Source of the DNA: Bacillota bacterium
Lineage (GTDB): Bacteria; Bacillota; Clostridia; Lachnospirales; Lachnospiraceae
DNA: 7,954 nucleotides
Direction: 5' to 3'
Assembly: GCA_023425485.1 (NCBI GenBank)
Contig: JAFACO010000106.1
Location: forward strand, 1 to 7,954
The translations under genes and the position numbers were made by a program. Shown in pieces: positions 1-6,425 of the stretch. The notes beneath the pieces were generated by a model. That model saw only the letters and a list, made by a program, of their open reading frames with translations. It did no database searches and had not been told where the DNA came from. Positions within the stretch are counted from its first letter, which is position 1; the number at the start of each line of letters is the position of its first letter.

Positions 1-660
1 CTTCTTATTTTAGTGGTATGTATGCCTTATGCTTCCTTAATACCGATGCCTACCATAGCAGCAATCCTATTCATGGTTGCCTATCATATGAGCGAGTGGA
101 AAGGATTTGTGGAACTGATTAAGAAATCACCGAAGAGTGATATTATGGTACTCCTCGCTACTTTTTTACTCACTGTATTATTTGATTTGGTGGTGGCTAT
201 TGAAATTGGATTACTAATAGCTGCTATCTTATTTGTTAAGAGAATGTCCGACGTTACTGATGTTCAGAGATGGAGAGAGGATATTCCGGATGGCCTAGAC
301 GACGAGGGGAATGATCCAGAGTTAAAGCCAATACCAAAGCATACCGTTGTATATGAGATTAATGGACCAATGTTCTTCGGTGCCGCAGATAAGTTTTTAA
401 AAATATCGATAGCAGATCCCCAGATACATAACGTAATTCTTCGTATGAGAAGTGTAACAGCAATGGATATTAACGCTCTGAATGCACTGCAAAAGGTATT
501 AAAGTCTTGCCAAAAGAAGAATGTTACCTTAATACTTTCCCATGTACAGGAGCAACCTTATCGCATGATGCAAAAGGCAGGTTTTGATAAGGAAGTAGGG
601 CTTGAAAACTTCTGTGCGAATATTGATAAGGCACTGGAACGAGCGAAGCAAATAGGATAG
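1..660 (+). CDS. SulP-family anion transporter, C-terminal part (5' truncated)
   Basis: The reading frame is open from base 1 and ends at TAG 658-660, so only the last 219 codons are present. The first 80 or so residues hold hydrophobic segments separated by a short polar stretch (AYHMSEWKGFVELIKKSPKSD), as in the last membrane helices of SulP permeases. A charged linker (residues about 85-112) leads to a cytoplasmic STAS domain at about 115-210, seen as VVYEINGPMFFGAADKF, then VILRMRSVTAMDINALNAL and a VTLILSHVQ strand. SulP proteins move sulfate, bicarbonate or other anions; the substrate here cannot be told. No functional link to the sugar genes is apparent, and it converges on nagA across a terminator. 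The family call is firm; the true start lies outside the window. Confidence 0.9.
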   Translation, partial: LLILVVCMPYASLIPMPTIAAILFMVAYHMSEWKGFVELIKKSPKSDIMVLLATFLLTVLFDLVVAIEIGLLIAAILFVKRMSDVTDVQRWREDIPDGLDDEGNDPELKPIPKHTVVYEINGPMFFGAADKFLKISIADPQIHNVILRMRSVTAMDINALNALQKVLKSCQKKNVTLILSHVQEQPYRMMQKAGFDKEVGLENFCANIDKALERAKQIG

Positions 661-669
661 AACATTACA

Positions 670-753
670 AATAGGATATAACGAATAGAATATAACGAAT
701 AATATATATCTAATAATATATATCTAATAAAATATAACGAATAAAATATAAAG
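670..753. repeat. 14-bp tandem repeat, six units
   Basis: Six contiguous 14-base units start at 670, 684, 698, 712, 726 and 740. The forms are AATAGGATATAACG, AATAGAATATAACG, AATAATATATATCT (twice, identical), AATAAAATATAACG and AATAAAATATAAAG. The period is exact with no indels. It lies just after the SulP stop codon and before the convergent terminator, and it is non-coding. Role unknown; slippage-generated DNA is likely. Confidence 0.85.
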
Positions 754-766
754 AACAAAAGAAAAA

Positions 767-798
767 AGATAAAAAGATAAAAGGATAAAAAGAAAAAA
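767..798. repeat. 8-bp A-rich tandem repeat
   Basis: Units AGATAAAA, AGATAAAA, GGATAAAA and a degenerate AGAAAAAA follow in phase at 767, 775, 783 and 791. The array sits 13 bases after the 14-bp array, in the same purine-rich spacer. It is low-complexity sequence with no visible gene. Confidence 0.6.
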
Positions 799-823
799 GA
801 TATTGCATAAAAAATAGAGTGTA

Positions 824-888
824 AGAAAGAACGAAATCAGCTTAATTTATGGAGAGTTTGAATATCCAAAGCTGATTTCGTTCTTTTT
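824..888. terminator. Bidirectional terminator hairpin between convergent genes
   Basis: The arm at 826-843 (AAAGAACGAAATCAGCTT) is the exact reverse complement of 869-886, giving an 18-bp stem. It is extended by a G-U and an A-U pair at 824-825/887-888. The loop is 25 bases, longer than usual, and can hold a small TGGA/TCCA stem. The rightward strand ends in CGTTCTTTTTATAT, a usable U-tract. The leftward strand has a weaker CTTTCTTA tract with a T-run further on. Its place between the SulP stop and the nagA stop suggests it serves both genes. Confidence 0.85.
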
Positions 889-906
889 ATATAAGACAAT
901 ATATTA

Positions 907-2019
907 TTAGCATACTTTTTTTCCGTTAATATATACACTGTGAAGATCCAGATTTTCTTTGAGCAAGACAAAATTAGCTGCTTTTCCAACGTCCAGACTT
1001 CCGTATTTATCATAGATACCAATCGCTTTAGCGGGATTAACTGCTGCACAGCGGATAGCAGTAGCCAGTGGAATATTAACTTGCTTTACCAAATATCGAA
1101 CACAATCCATTAAATTGGTTACGGAACCTGCTAAGGTACCATCGGATAAAGTGGCGGAATTACCGGAGACAGTTACTTCTTGGCCACCTAGTGAATAGGT
1201 ACCATTGGGCATTCCGGTTGCCTCCATGCTATCGCTTATTAAAATAATACGCTCTTTGGTAAACATAGAAAACACAGTGCGAATCATGCTTGGATGAAGA
1301 TGGATACCATCACAAATTATTTCGACGGTAGTATCAGGGGAATCAAAGGCAGCACCAATTACACCAGGGTCACGATGATGAAAGGGAGGCATTGCATTAA
1401 ATAAATGAGTTACATGGCTGGCTCCTTGTTGGAACGCTTGTAGAGCAACCTCATAGGAAGCGGTTGTATGACCAAGGGAAATGCGAACCTCATCCTTAAC
1501 TTGGTGTATAAAGTCCATGTTTTCTGGAAATTCAGGTGCTACGGTAATCAGTTTAACAAGATTACCACTGGATTTTTGAAGTTTCTGGAATAGTGACAAA
1601 TCAGCCTTCTTGAGATAGGCGGGGTTTTGTGCTCCCTTTTTTTCTTTAGATAGAAAGGGACCTTCCAGATGAATTCCACACAGAAGTGCACCATTGTCAT
1701 TTTTATACTGTATGAATTCATTACATATCTTATCTAACTGATCTACAGGTAAAGTCATAGTAGCGGGACAGATGGTAGTAACGCCTATACTTGCTTCATA
1801 CTGACAGATTGTGTCCAAGCTTTCTGTGGATGCTTCGCAAAAATCATGTCCCATACAACCGTGAAAGTGTAGATCTGTTAATCCAGGAATAACATAACAG
1901 CCGCTGGCATCAATTATTTCAGAATCTTCACTTTCAGTAGTGAAAAGATCTTCCTTTACGAATAAATCCTTATGGATAAAAGTGTCATTCTCATATACAT
2001 ATCCATTTTTTATTATCAT
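907..2019 (-). CDS. nagA: N-acetylglucosamine-6-phosphate deacetylase
   Basis: Removes acetate from GlcNAc-6-phosphate to give GlcN-6-phosphate in the cytoplasm, feeding NagB. The 370-residue product has the amidohydrolase landmarks in order: metal motif HxH at 51-53 (GLTDLHFHG), HLEGPF with Glu119, GHTTAS with His184, HLFNAMPP with His205, the phosphate/sugar segment CDGIHLHP (236-243) and the catalytic-Asp motif ISDSMEATG with Asp263. LAGSVTNL follows near the C-terminus. Length is close to the usual 370-390. The ATG at 2019 is preceded by AGGAGGA (2026-2032) at good spacing. It is last in the leftward lacI-nagB-nagA operon, 35 bases after nagB, and ends before the shared terminator. All expected catalytic residues appear present. 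Confidence 0.97.
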   Translation of the reverse strand: MIIKNGYVYENDTFIHKDLFVKEDLFTTESEDSEIIDASGCYVIPGLTDLHFHGCMGHDFCEASTESLDTICQYEASIGVTTICPATMTLPVDQLDKICNEFIQYKNDNGALLCGIHLEGPFLSKEKKGAQNPAYLKKADLSLFQKLQKSSGNLVKLITVAPEFPENMDFIHQVKDEVRISLGHTTASYEVALQAFQQGASHVTHLFNAMPPFHHRDPGVIGAAFDSPDTTVEIICDGIHLHPSMIRTVFSMFTKERIILISDSMEATGMPNGTYSLGGQEVTVSGNSATLSDGTLAGSVTNLMDCVRYLVKQVNIPLATAIRCAAVNPAKAIGIYDKYGSLDVGKAANFVLLKENLDLHSVYINGKKVC

Positions 2020-2054
2020 TTTCAGTCCTCCTAACGAAAGTGTAATAATATAAA

Positions 2055-2795
2055 TTAACGACCATCCAAGGTAAGAAGTGCAAGGGAAGCTTTATCACCA
2101 ACCAATGTAACATCCTTATGTAATTGCAAAATAGAAGCAGGAAGAGCTGGAGTGATTGGCCCCTTAAAGGCATCTCTTATAATTTCGGCTTTGTCTGCTC
2201 CACTTACAATTAAAAGTATCTTTTTGGATTGCATAATGCTCTTTATACCCATAGTATAGGCGTGGGTAGGTACCTGTTCGGCGGACTCAAAAAGTCTGGA
2301 ATTAGCTTGAATCGTACTTTCAGTCAAAGCTACAACATGGGTTGATTTCTCAAAGGAAGCACCGGGTTCGTTAAAACCGATATGTCCGTTATGTCCGATA
2401 CCAAGAAGTTGTAAATCTATTCCGCCTAACGACTGGATGACTTCATCATATCTGGTACACTCTTCTTCCTCGTTCTTAGCCAATCCGTTTGGAAAATTAG
2501 TAAGATTAGAAGAAATGTTAATCTGATCAAATAAGTTTTTCTTCATAAAGTATCGATAGCTGTTTTCGTCCTCGGAAGATAAACCCTTATATTCATCCAG
2601 GTTTACAGTACGTACTTCTGAAAAATCTAAATCTCCCTTCTTGTACCATTCCACCAATTGATTATAAGTACCAATGGGAGAGGAGCCAGTAGCGAGTCCC
2701 AGTACGCTGGAGGGGTTTGCGATAACTTGTGCAGAAATAATATTAGCAGCCTTACGGCTCATATCTTGATAGTCCATTGTTTCGTATATTCTCAT
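2055..2795 (-). CDS. nagB: Glucosamine-6-phosphate deaminase/isomerase
   Basis: Converts GlcN-6-phosphate to fructose-6-phosphate and ammonia, the step into glycolysis. The 246-residue protein shows GLATGSSPIGTY (33-44, phosphate binding), NLDEYKG with Asp67 (general base, equal to E. coli Asp72), and the family signature GIGHNGHIGFNEP (132-144) with His138 and Glu143. Asn136 stands where E. coli has Asp141, as I recall for B. subtilis-type NagB. The short C-terminus also fits the smaller Gram-positive form rather than the allosteric E. coli hexamer. The start is set at the ATG of MRIYETMDYQ because AAGGAGT (2805-2811) lies nine bases upstream. A longer frame to 2879 would add 28 residues unlike NagB and overlap lacI. 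Second gene of the leftward operon. Confidence 0.97.
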   Translation of the reverse strand: MRIYETMDYQDMSRKAANIISAQVIANPSSVLGLATGSSPIGTYNQLVEWYKKGDLDFSEVRTVNLDEYKGLSSEDENSYRYFMKKNLFDQINISSNLTNFPNGLAKNEEEECTRYDEVIQSLGGIDLQLLGIGHNGHIGFNEPGASFEKSTHVVALTESTIQANSRLFESAEQVPTHAYTMGIKSIMQSKKILLIVSGADKAEIIRDAFKGPITPALPASILQLHKDVTLVGDKASLALLTLDGR

Positions 2796-2840
2796 AAAAT
2801 GACAACTCCTTAGTATTATAAAGTTTGTAACCGGATGTAA

Positions 2841-2866
2841 CTCAAAATCATTTAATGAATTTTGAG
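2841..2866. other. Inverted repeat between lacI and nagB
   Basis: CTCAAAAT at 2841-2848 pairs perfectly with ATTTTGAG at 2859-2866, and CAT/ATG can add three inner pairs with one bulged A. It lies in the 80-base lacI-nagB gap, about 30 bases upstream of the nagB ribosome binding site. No U-run follows on the leftward transcript, so it is not an obvious terminator. It could be an mRNA processing or stabilising hairpin, or a DNA site. Confidence 0.5.
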
Positions 2867-2875
2867 TAGGTAAAA

Positions 2876-3886
2876 TCAAGTGGAACTTCGGGTTATTAAT
2901 GAAGTTGGAAGAATGATTTTCTGGGGTAATAAATTGTAGCCGTGTATTCTTGCAAGCAGAAGATCAGCGGCAACGACTCCAATTTCCTCCATAGGTACGC
3001 GAATGGTAGTCAGCGGGGGATTAGAGAACTTGGCCATCTCAATATCGGACATTCCAATAACGGCAACGTCAGAAGGAACCGAAATATGATTGTTGTAAAA
3101 ACTGTTTAAAGCAGCCATAGCCATTAAATCACTGGCAGCAAAAAAAGCGGTTGGATAATTATTAGATTTGCATAAAGCATCTATTTTTGAAGAACAAATA
3201 TCTTCATCCCAGCCACTGTCAATGATCCATTCTTTGTTAATCTCAAGACCAGCTGAATGCATGGCAAGATAGTAGCCTTGATAACGCTGACTGTCAGTAA
3301 TTTGTTTGGCTTCCCCGTGCCCACCTATAAAACCAATTTTGGTATGCCCTTTACTAATTAGGTATCGGGTTGCTACCGTAGCTATTTCATAATGGTCATA
3401 GCAGACATTATCGATGTCATTTCGCTGGGTATCAATGCCAACGATGTGAGGAACATTTTTGCGTATATAATTGTAAATCTCACTATTAAGAGGTTCCATT
3501 AGAATAAGACCGGAAACCTGGTCTTGAAAGGTGGAAACCAAGGTGTTTTTTTCCTCTAATTCAGGACCAGTTTTAATAAACGAAATCTCATATCCTTTTG
3601 AATGTAACTGTTTCTCAACACCGGATAGAATTGCCATAAAATATGGGTCATTATATTTTTTTTTGGTCACGCTAAGAATACATCCTATTTTGATGTGATT
3701 GTTAGAGGCAGATGAAATTTTCTTAGATATTTTAGGCTGAATTTCATACTGTAAAGCAGCTACTGCATCAAGGACACGCTTTTTGGTTTCTTCTGTCATT
3801 TTATATTTTGAATCATTATTTAATATTCGGGATACGGTAGCGGTAGATACATTTGCTAATTTGGCAACATCGCGAATTGTACTCAT
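2876..3886 (-). CDS. LacI-family transcriptional regulator (EbgR-like), likely local repressor
   Basis: The 336-residue protein has the LacI layout. The N-terminal helix-turn-helix (residues 3-24, TIRDVAKLANVSTATVSRIL) is followed by a sugar-binding periplasmic-type domain from about residue 65 to the end (KIGCILSV, NDPYFMAILSGVE, HTKIGFIGG, AFFAASDLMAMAALNSF, PPLTTIRVPMEEIG). The hinge (about 45-60, LQYEIQPKISKKISSA) lacks the usual PNxxARxL pattern, recalling EbgR-type members. The effector is unknown; an amino sugar or its phosphate is the natural guess from context. ATG at 3886 has AAAGGAGT (3891-3898) upstream. The gene is first in the operon with nagB and nagA, and an operator-like palindrome overlaps its predicted transcription start, suggesting autorepression. 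Confidence 0.93.
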   Translation of the reverse strand: MSTIRDVAKLANVSTATVSRILNNDSKYKMTEETKKRVLDAVAALQYEIQPKISKKISSASNNHIKIGCILSVTKKKYNDPYFMAILSGVEKQLHSKGYEISFIKTGPELEEKNTLVSTFQDQVSGLILMEPLNSEIYNYIRKNVPHIVGIDTQRNDIDNVCYDHYEIATVATRYLISKGHTKIGFIGGHGEAKQITDSQRYQGYYLAMHSAGLEINKEWIIDSGWDEDICSSKIDALCKSNNYPTAFFAASDLMAMAALNSFYNNHISVPSDVAVIGMSDIEMAKFSNPPLTTIRVPMEEIGVVAADLLLARIHGYNLLPQKIILPTSLITRSST

Positions 3887-3906
3887 AAGAACTCCTTTGC
3901 ACTTAT

Positions 3907-3919
3907 TGTTTACTAAACA
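3907..3919. promoter_or_regulatory. Predicted LacI-family operator at the lacI promoter
   Basis: TGTTTACTAAACA is a perfect 6-bp inverted repeat around one central base. It lies just downstream of the lacI -10 box, covering roughly +4 to +16, a typical repression position. Near-identical sites occur at 7485-7497 and 7648-7660. The link to the adjacent regulator is inferred. Confidence 0.7.
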
Positions 3920-3929
3920 TTATAATTGT

Positions 3930-3958
3930 ACTATAGAATATTTTGTTATAAAAGTCAA
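3930..3958 (-). promoter_or_regulatory. Sigma-A-type promoter of lacI-nagB-nagA
   Basis: Read leftward, a -35 box TTGACT (3953-3958) and a -10 box TATAGT (3930-3935) are separated by exactly 17 bases. Each matches consensus at five of six positions. Transcription would start near 3923, about 37 bases before the lacI start codon and next to the predicted operator. Confidence 0.75.
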
Positions 3959-4021
3959 ATTATTTCTAGGTAAAAAACGCCGAAAATTCAGTTAAAAATT
4001 AAAATTTATTGTAAAATTATA

Positions 4022-4050
4022 TTTACAACTAAATTAAATGATGATAATAT
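4022..4050 (+). promoter_or_regulatory. Candidate promoter of the nucleotidyltransferase-nahK-galE operon
   Basis: TTTACA (4022-4027) lies 17 bases before TAATAT (4045-4050), which is preceded by TG at 4042-4043, an extended -10 pattern. If used, the transcript starts near 4057 and has a leader of about 220 bases. A weaker alternative is TTGAAT (4099-4104) with AATAAA (4122-4127). The choice is not certain. Confidence 0.4.
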
Positions 4051-4121
4051 TGCAATGCAACAATAGATTAACAAAACGTAACAACAACATATGTTGCGTT
4101 GAATATTGTAAACCTAATCTA
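4050..4121. promoter_or_regulatory. Nested palindromes in the divergent intergenic region
   Basis: This stretch belongs to the 389-base gap between lacI and the nucleotidyltransferase. It contains TTGCA-A-TGCAA (4050-4060) and a perfect 12-bp palindrome CAACATATGTTG (4085-4096). That palindrome lies inside a wider inverted repeat, TAGATTA (4064-4070) with TAATCTA (4115-4121). An ACGTAACA copy (4076-4083) also occurs. It may be a regulator-binding region or, in the transcript, a leader stem. The rest of the gap is AT-rich up to about 4145. Confidence 0.45.
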
Positions 4122-4126
4122 AATAA

Positions 4127-4252
4127 ATAAGAATCTTTTTAAAATTTAGTCAGGGAATTCTATCGAGTAGATTATTTTTGGCAGAAGAACAGAAATTAAT
4201 CTGGCTAAGCCTCCGCTGGATATTTGCATATAAGGTACGGCCAGTAGTGTGA
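4127..4252 (+). other. Coding-like stretch without a start, possible gene remnant
   Basis: One forward frame is open from 4127 to TGA 4250-4252, after a TAA at 4124. It would read as 41 residues with ordinary composition, ending LSLRWIFAYKVRPVV. No start codon with a ribosome binding site is present. The latter half is richer in G+C than the surrounding intergenic DNA, and the stop lies 23 bases before the next ATG, a normal operon spacing. The opposite strand is also open here. It could be the tail of a lost upstream gene, or only chance in a leader; I do not recognise the peptide. Confidence 0.15.
4201..4244 (+). other. Leader hairpin upstream of the nucleotidyltransferase gene
   Basis: CTGGC (4201-4205) pairs with GCCAG (4240-4244). 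In the same register GCCT (4209-4212) pairs with AGGT (4233-4236), one pair being G-U, and ATAT/ATAT closes a TTGC loop with a bulge. The structure ends 16 bases before the ribosome binding site. It is modest in stability and its role is unknown. Confidence 0.35.
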
Positions 4253-4275
4253 TATAGAAAAAGGAGAGAGTGCAT

Positions 4276-5199
4276 ATGAAAAAACCTTGTTTAGTAATAA
4301 TGGCAGCAGGAATGGGAAGCAGATATGGAAGTTTGAAGCAGATTGATTCTGTGGACAAAGAAGGACACATTATTATTGACTTTTCTATCTATGATGCAAT
4401 TCGTGCGGGCTTTGAAAAAATTGTTTTCATAATCAAGAAAGAAATAGAAAAGGATTTTAAAGAAACCATTGGGGATCGGATATCAAAGATTGTTGAAGTA
4501 GAGTATGTGTATCAGGAAACCCTGGAACTGCCTGCGGGATATCAGGTACCAGTAGAAAGAACTAAGCCCTGGGGTACGGGGCATGCAATTTGGTGCTGCA
4601 GAGAAAAGATACAGGCACCTTTTGCTGTAATTAATGCGGATGATTATTATGGTAGCCGTGCTTTCTCTATGATTTATCAAGCATTGGAACAACAAGTAGA
4701 GAAAGATACGCATTCTTATCATATGGTGGGATACGTATTGGAGAACACCCTAACAGAACATGGATCAGTCTCAAGAGGTGTATGTGAGGTTAGTAATGAT
4801 GGAAAATTAATAGGAATTGTAGAAAGAACAAAAATTGAGAAGCACGAAGAAGCAGCGGCGTATTCTTTGGATGGTGGCAGCACCTGGGAGGAACTTGCGG
4901 CAGATAGTACAGTATCCATGAATCTATGGGGTTTTAATTCTTCGATTATGGAAGAGTTGGAGACTGCCTTTGTTAGATTTTTAGAAGAGGAAGTACCATC
5001 AAATCCTCAAAAGAGTGAATTTTTCCTTCCAACCGTAGTACAGCAGCTTCTGGAACAGGGTAAGGCTGAGGTTCAAGTACATAAGTCACAAGATAAATGG
5101 TTTGGTGTTACGTATAAGGAAGATAAAGATAAAGTGGTAGAGGCAATCAAGGAGTTAAAAAGGCGGAAGGTTTATCCGCAACATCTATGGCAGAAATAA
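4276..5199 (+). CDS. Sugar-1-phosphate nucleotidyltransferase, probably UDP-HexNAc forming
   Basis: A 307-residue cytoplasmic GT-A-type NTP transferase that would join a sugar-1-phosphate to a nucleotide, releasing pyrophosphate. The N-terminal triphosphate-binding loop is MAAGMGSRYGSLKQ (9-22) with Arg16 and Lys21. The base/sugar region has KPWGTGHA (97-104), and the metal-binding motif INADDYYG contains Asp122 and Asp123. MNLWGF comes later. There is no hexapeptide-repeat acetyltransferase domain, so it is not GlmU, and it lacks the typical GalU loop. Being followed by nahK and galE suggests HexNAc-1-phosphate plus UTP as substrates; that is inference. The ATG at 4276 is preferred over GTG 4270 because AAGGAG (4261-4266) is nine bases from the ATG and only three from the GTG. 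First gene of the rightward operon. Confidence 0.88.
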   Translation: MKKPCLVIMAAGMGSRYGSLKQIDSVDKEGHIIIDFSIYDAIRAGFEKIVFIIKKEIEKDFKETIGDRISKIVEVEYVYQETLELPAGYQVPVERTKPWGTGHAIWCCREKIQAPFAVINADDYYGSRAFSMIYQALEQQVEKDTHSYHMVGYVLENTLTEHGSVSRGVCEVSNDGKLIGIVERTKIEKHEEAAAYSLDGGSTWEELAADSTVSMNLWGFNSSIMEELETAFVRFLEEEVPSNPQKSEFFLPTVVQQLLEQGKAEVQVHKSQDKWFGVTYKEDKDKVVEAIKELKRRKVYPQHLWQK

Positions 5200-5214
5200 G
5201 AGAACAAAAGAAAA

Positions 5215-5236
5215 GAGGAGAAGCGTGAAAAACTAA
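5215..5236 (+). other. Orphan ribosome binding site with a three-codon mini-ORF
   Basis: GAGGAG (5215-5220) is a better ribosome binding site than the one before nahK. It is followed four bases later by GTG AAA AAC TAA (5225-5236). It sits 15 bases after the nucleotidyltransferase stop. It may be a leader mini-ORF or a decayed start; translation is not shown. Confidence 0.25.
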
Positions 5237-5237
5237 T

Positions 5238-5280
5238 ATTTACGCGTAAATTGTACCCGTTACTTAAAAGTGGCAGGTAC
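5238..5280 (+). other. Two adjacent hairpins in the nahK leader
   Basis: ATTTACGCGTAAAT (5238-5251) is a perfect 14-bp palindrome. Directly after it, 5253-5280 folds as GTACC/GGTAC, one C-A mismatch, then six more pairs (two G-U) closing a UAAA loop. Both lie in the 102-base gap between the nucleotidyltransferase and nahK. No U-tract follows, so a terminator is unlikely; mRNA processing or translational control of nahK would fit. Confidence 0.5.
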
Positions 5281-5301
5281 TAGAAAGGTAGGGTTATCAG
5301 T

Positions 5302-6414
5302 ATGACAAGAGAACAGTATTGCGAAAAAATTGAGGAAGCTGTAATGGTATTTGATACAGAGGGGCAGGTTCAATCCTATGAAAGATATGGCAACGGGCAT
5401 ATTAATGATACCTTCGTGGTGGTTTGCCATGTAGAAAATGAAAACAGAAGATATATTCTTCAACGTATGAACCATGAGATTTTTACTCAGCCGGAACAGT
5501 TAATCTCTAATATTCATTTGGTTACTGATTTTTTAAGAAAAAAAATCGATGAGTCAGGTGGGCAAGCTGACAGAGAGACACTTAATCTGGTTAAAACAAA
5601 GCATGGGGAAAACTTTTATCAGGATAGCATTGGCTCCTACTGGAGAATGTATCTGTTTATTGAAGGTGCTACCTCCTATGAACAAGTAGAGAAGAAAGAG
5701 GATTTTTATGAGAGTGCAGTTGCCTTTGGGAGATTCCAGAGTCTTCTGTCTGCCTTTGATGCGTCTGCTTTGTATGAGACGATACCTAATTTTCATAATA
5801 CACCTGTTCGCTATTGCGCATTTCTTAAAGCGGTGGAGGAAGATGTATGTAATCGCGTAAAGGATGTTAAGGATGAAATAGATTTTGTGCTATCACATAA
5901 AGCGGATGTCGAGATTTGCCAAAAAAATTTAGAAGAAGGAAAGCTTCCTCTTCGTGTAACACATAATGATACCAAACTTAACAATATTATGATTGATGAC
6001 CATACTGGTAAAGGAATCTGTGTGATTGATCTGGATACGGTTATGCCGGGGCTATCCATCTTTGATTTTGGTGATTCAATCCGTTTTGGAGCAAACACAG
6101 CAGCAGAGGATGAGACAGACCTTTCCAAGGTATCGTTAAACCTTGAATTGTTTGAATTGTATGTTAAAGGATTTTTATTGGGCTGCGGTGGAAGTTTAAC
6201 GGCAAAGGAAGTGGATATGTTACCCAATGGTGCAAAAACAATTACGCTGGAATGCGGAATGAGATTCCTTACAGATTATCTGCAAGGAGATCAATATTTT
6301 AGGATACATAGAGAAGGTCATAATTTGGATCGAAGCAGAACACAGTTTGCATTGGTAAAGGATATGGAAGTAAAATGGGATAATATGAAACGTATTGTAT
6401 CTAAATACTGTTAG
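5302..6414 (+). CDS. nahK: N-acetylhexosamine 1-kinase (NahK/LnpB-like, APH fold)
   Basis: A 370-residue kinase of the aminoglycoside-phosphotransferase fold, expected to phosphorylate GlcNAc or GalNAc at C1 with ATP in the cytoplasm. Visible are YGNGHINDTF (29-38, nucleotide loop), YILQRMN (a strand that may contact ATP), the catalytic loop THNDTKLNN with Asp223, and the metal-binding VIDLDTVMPG with Asp243 20 residues further. The same 20-residue spacing is recalled for Bifidobacterium longum NahK (Asp208/Asp228), which is about 359 residues long. FDFGDSIRFG follows. ATG 5302 has only weak sites upstream (AAAGG 5284-5288, TAGGG 5289-5293). It lies between the nucleotidyltransferase and galE, and its stop overlaps the galE ribosome binding site. 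Substrate is inferred from family and context; other hexosamine kinases are possible. Confidence 0.88.
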   Translation: MTREQYCEKIEEAVMVFDTEGQVQSYERYGNGHINDTFVVVCHVENENRRYILQRMNHEIFTQPEQLISNIHLVTDFLRKKIDESGGQADRETLNLVKTKHGENFYQDSIGSYWRMYLFIEGATSYEQVEKKEDFYESAVAFGRFQSLLSAFDASALYETIPNFHNTPVRYCAFLKAVEEDVCNRVKDVKDEIDFVLSHKADVEICQKNLEEGKLPLRVTHNDTKLNNIMIDDHTGKGICVIDLDTVMPGLSIFDFGDSIRFGANTAAEDETDLSKVSLNLELFELYVKGFLLGCGGSLTAKEVDMLPNGAKTITLECGMRFLTDYLQGDQYFRIHREGHNLDRSRTQFALVKDMEVKWDNMKRIVSKYC

Positions 6415-6425
6415 GGGGAGTGAAT

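Noticed and set aside
558..758. Antisense frame with repeated LYxIRYIL residues
   Set aside because: The peptide repeat simply reflects the 14-bp DNA repeat at 670-753; no start signal or family similarity.
2815..2845. Possible nagB promoter (TATAAT at 2815-2820, TTGAGT at 2840-2845, leftward)
   Set aside because: Spacing is 19 bases and the start of transcription would fall inside the nagB ribosome binding site, leaving it unusable.
2796..2879. 28-residue N-terminal extension of nagB
   Set aside because: The extension has no NagB-like sequence and overlaps the lacI stop; a strong AAGGAGT lies nine bases before the internal ATG at 2795.
4270..4275. GTG start for the nucleotidyltransferase
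   Set aside because: Only three bases from the ribosome binding site; the ATG two codons later is well spaced and gives the expected MKKP start.
4146..4370. Antisense frame of 74 codons with a hydrophobic stretch
   Set aside because: It runs across the start of the nucleotidyltransferase; no ribosome binding site or recognisable domain, and hydrophobicity is expected from AT-rich DNA.
5811..6227. 138-codon open frame antisense to nahK
   Set aside because: It lies wholly inside a well-supported kinase gene, has no family motif and follows the codon pattern of the opposite strand.
6420..6425. GTG start for galE
   Set aside because: It is only one base from the G-rich ribosome binding site; ATG 6426 gives the usual GalE N-terminus.
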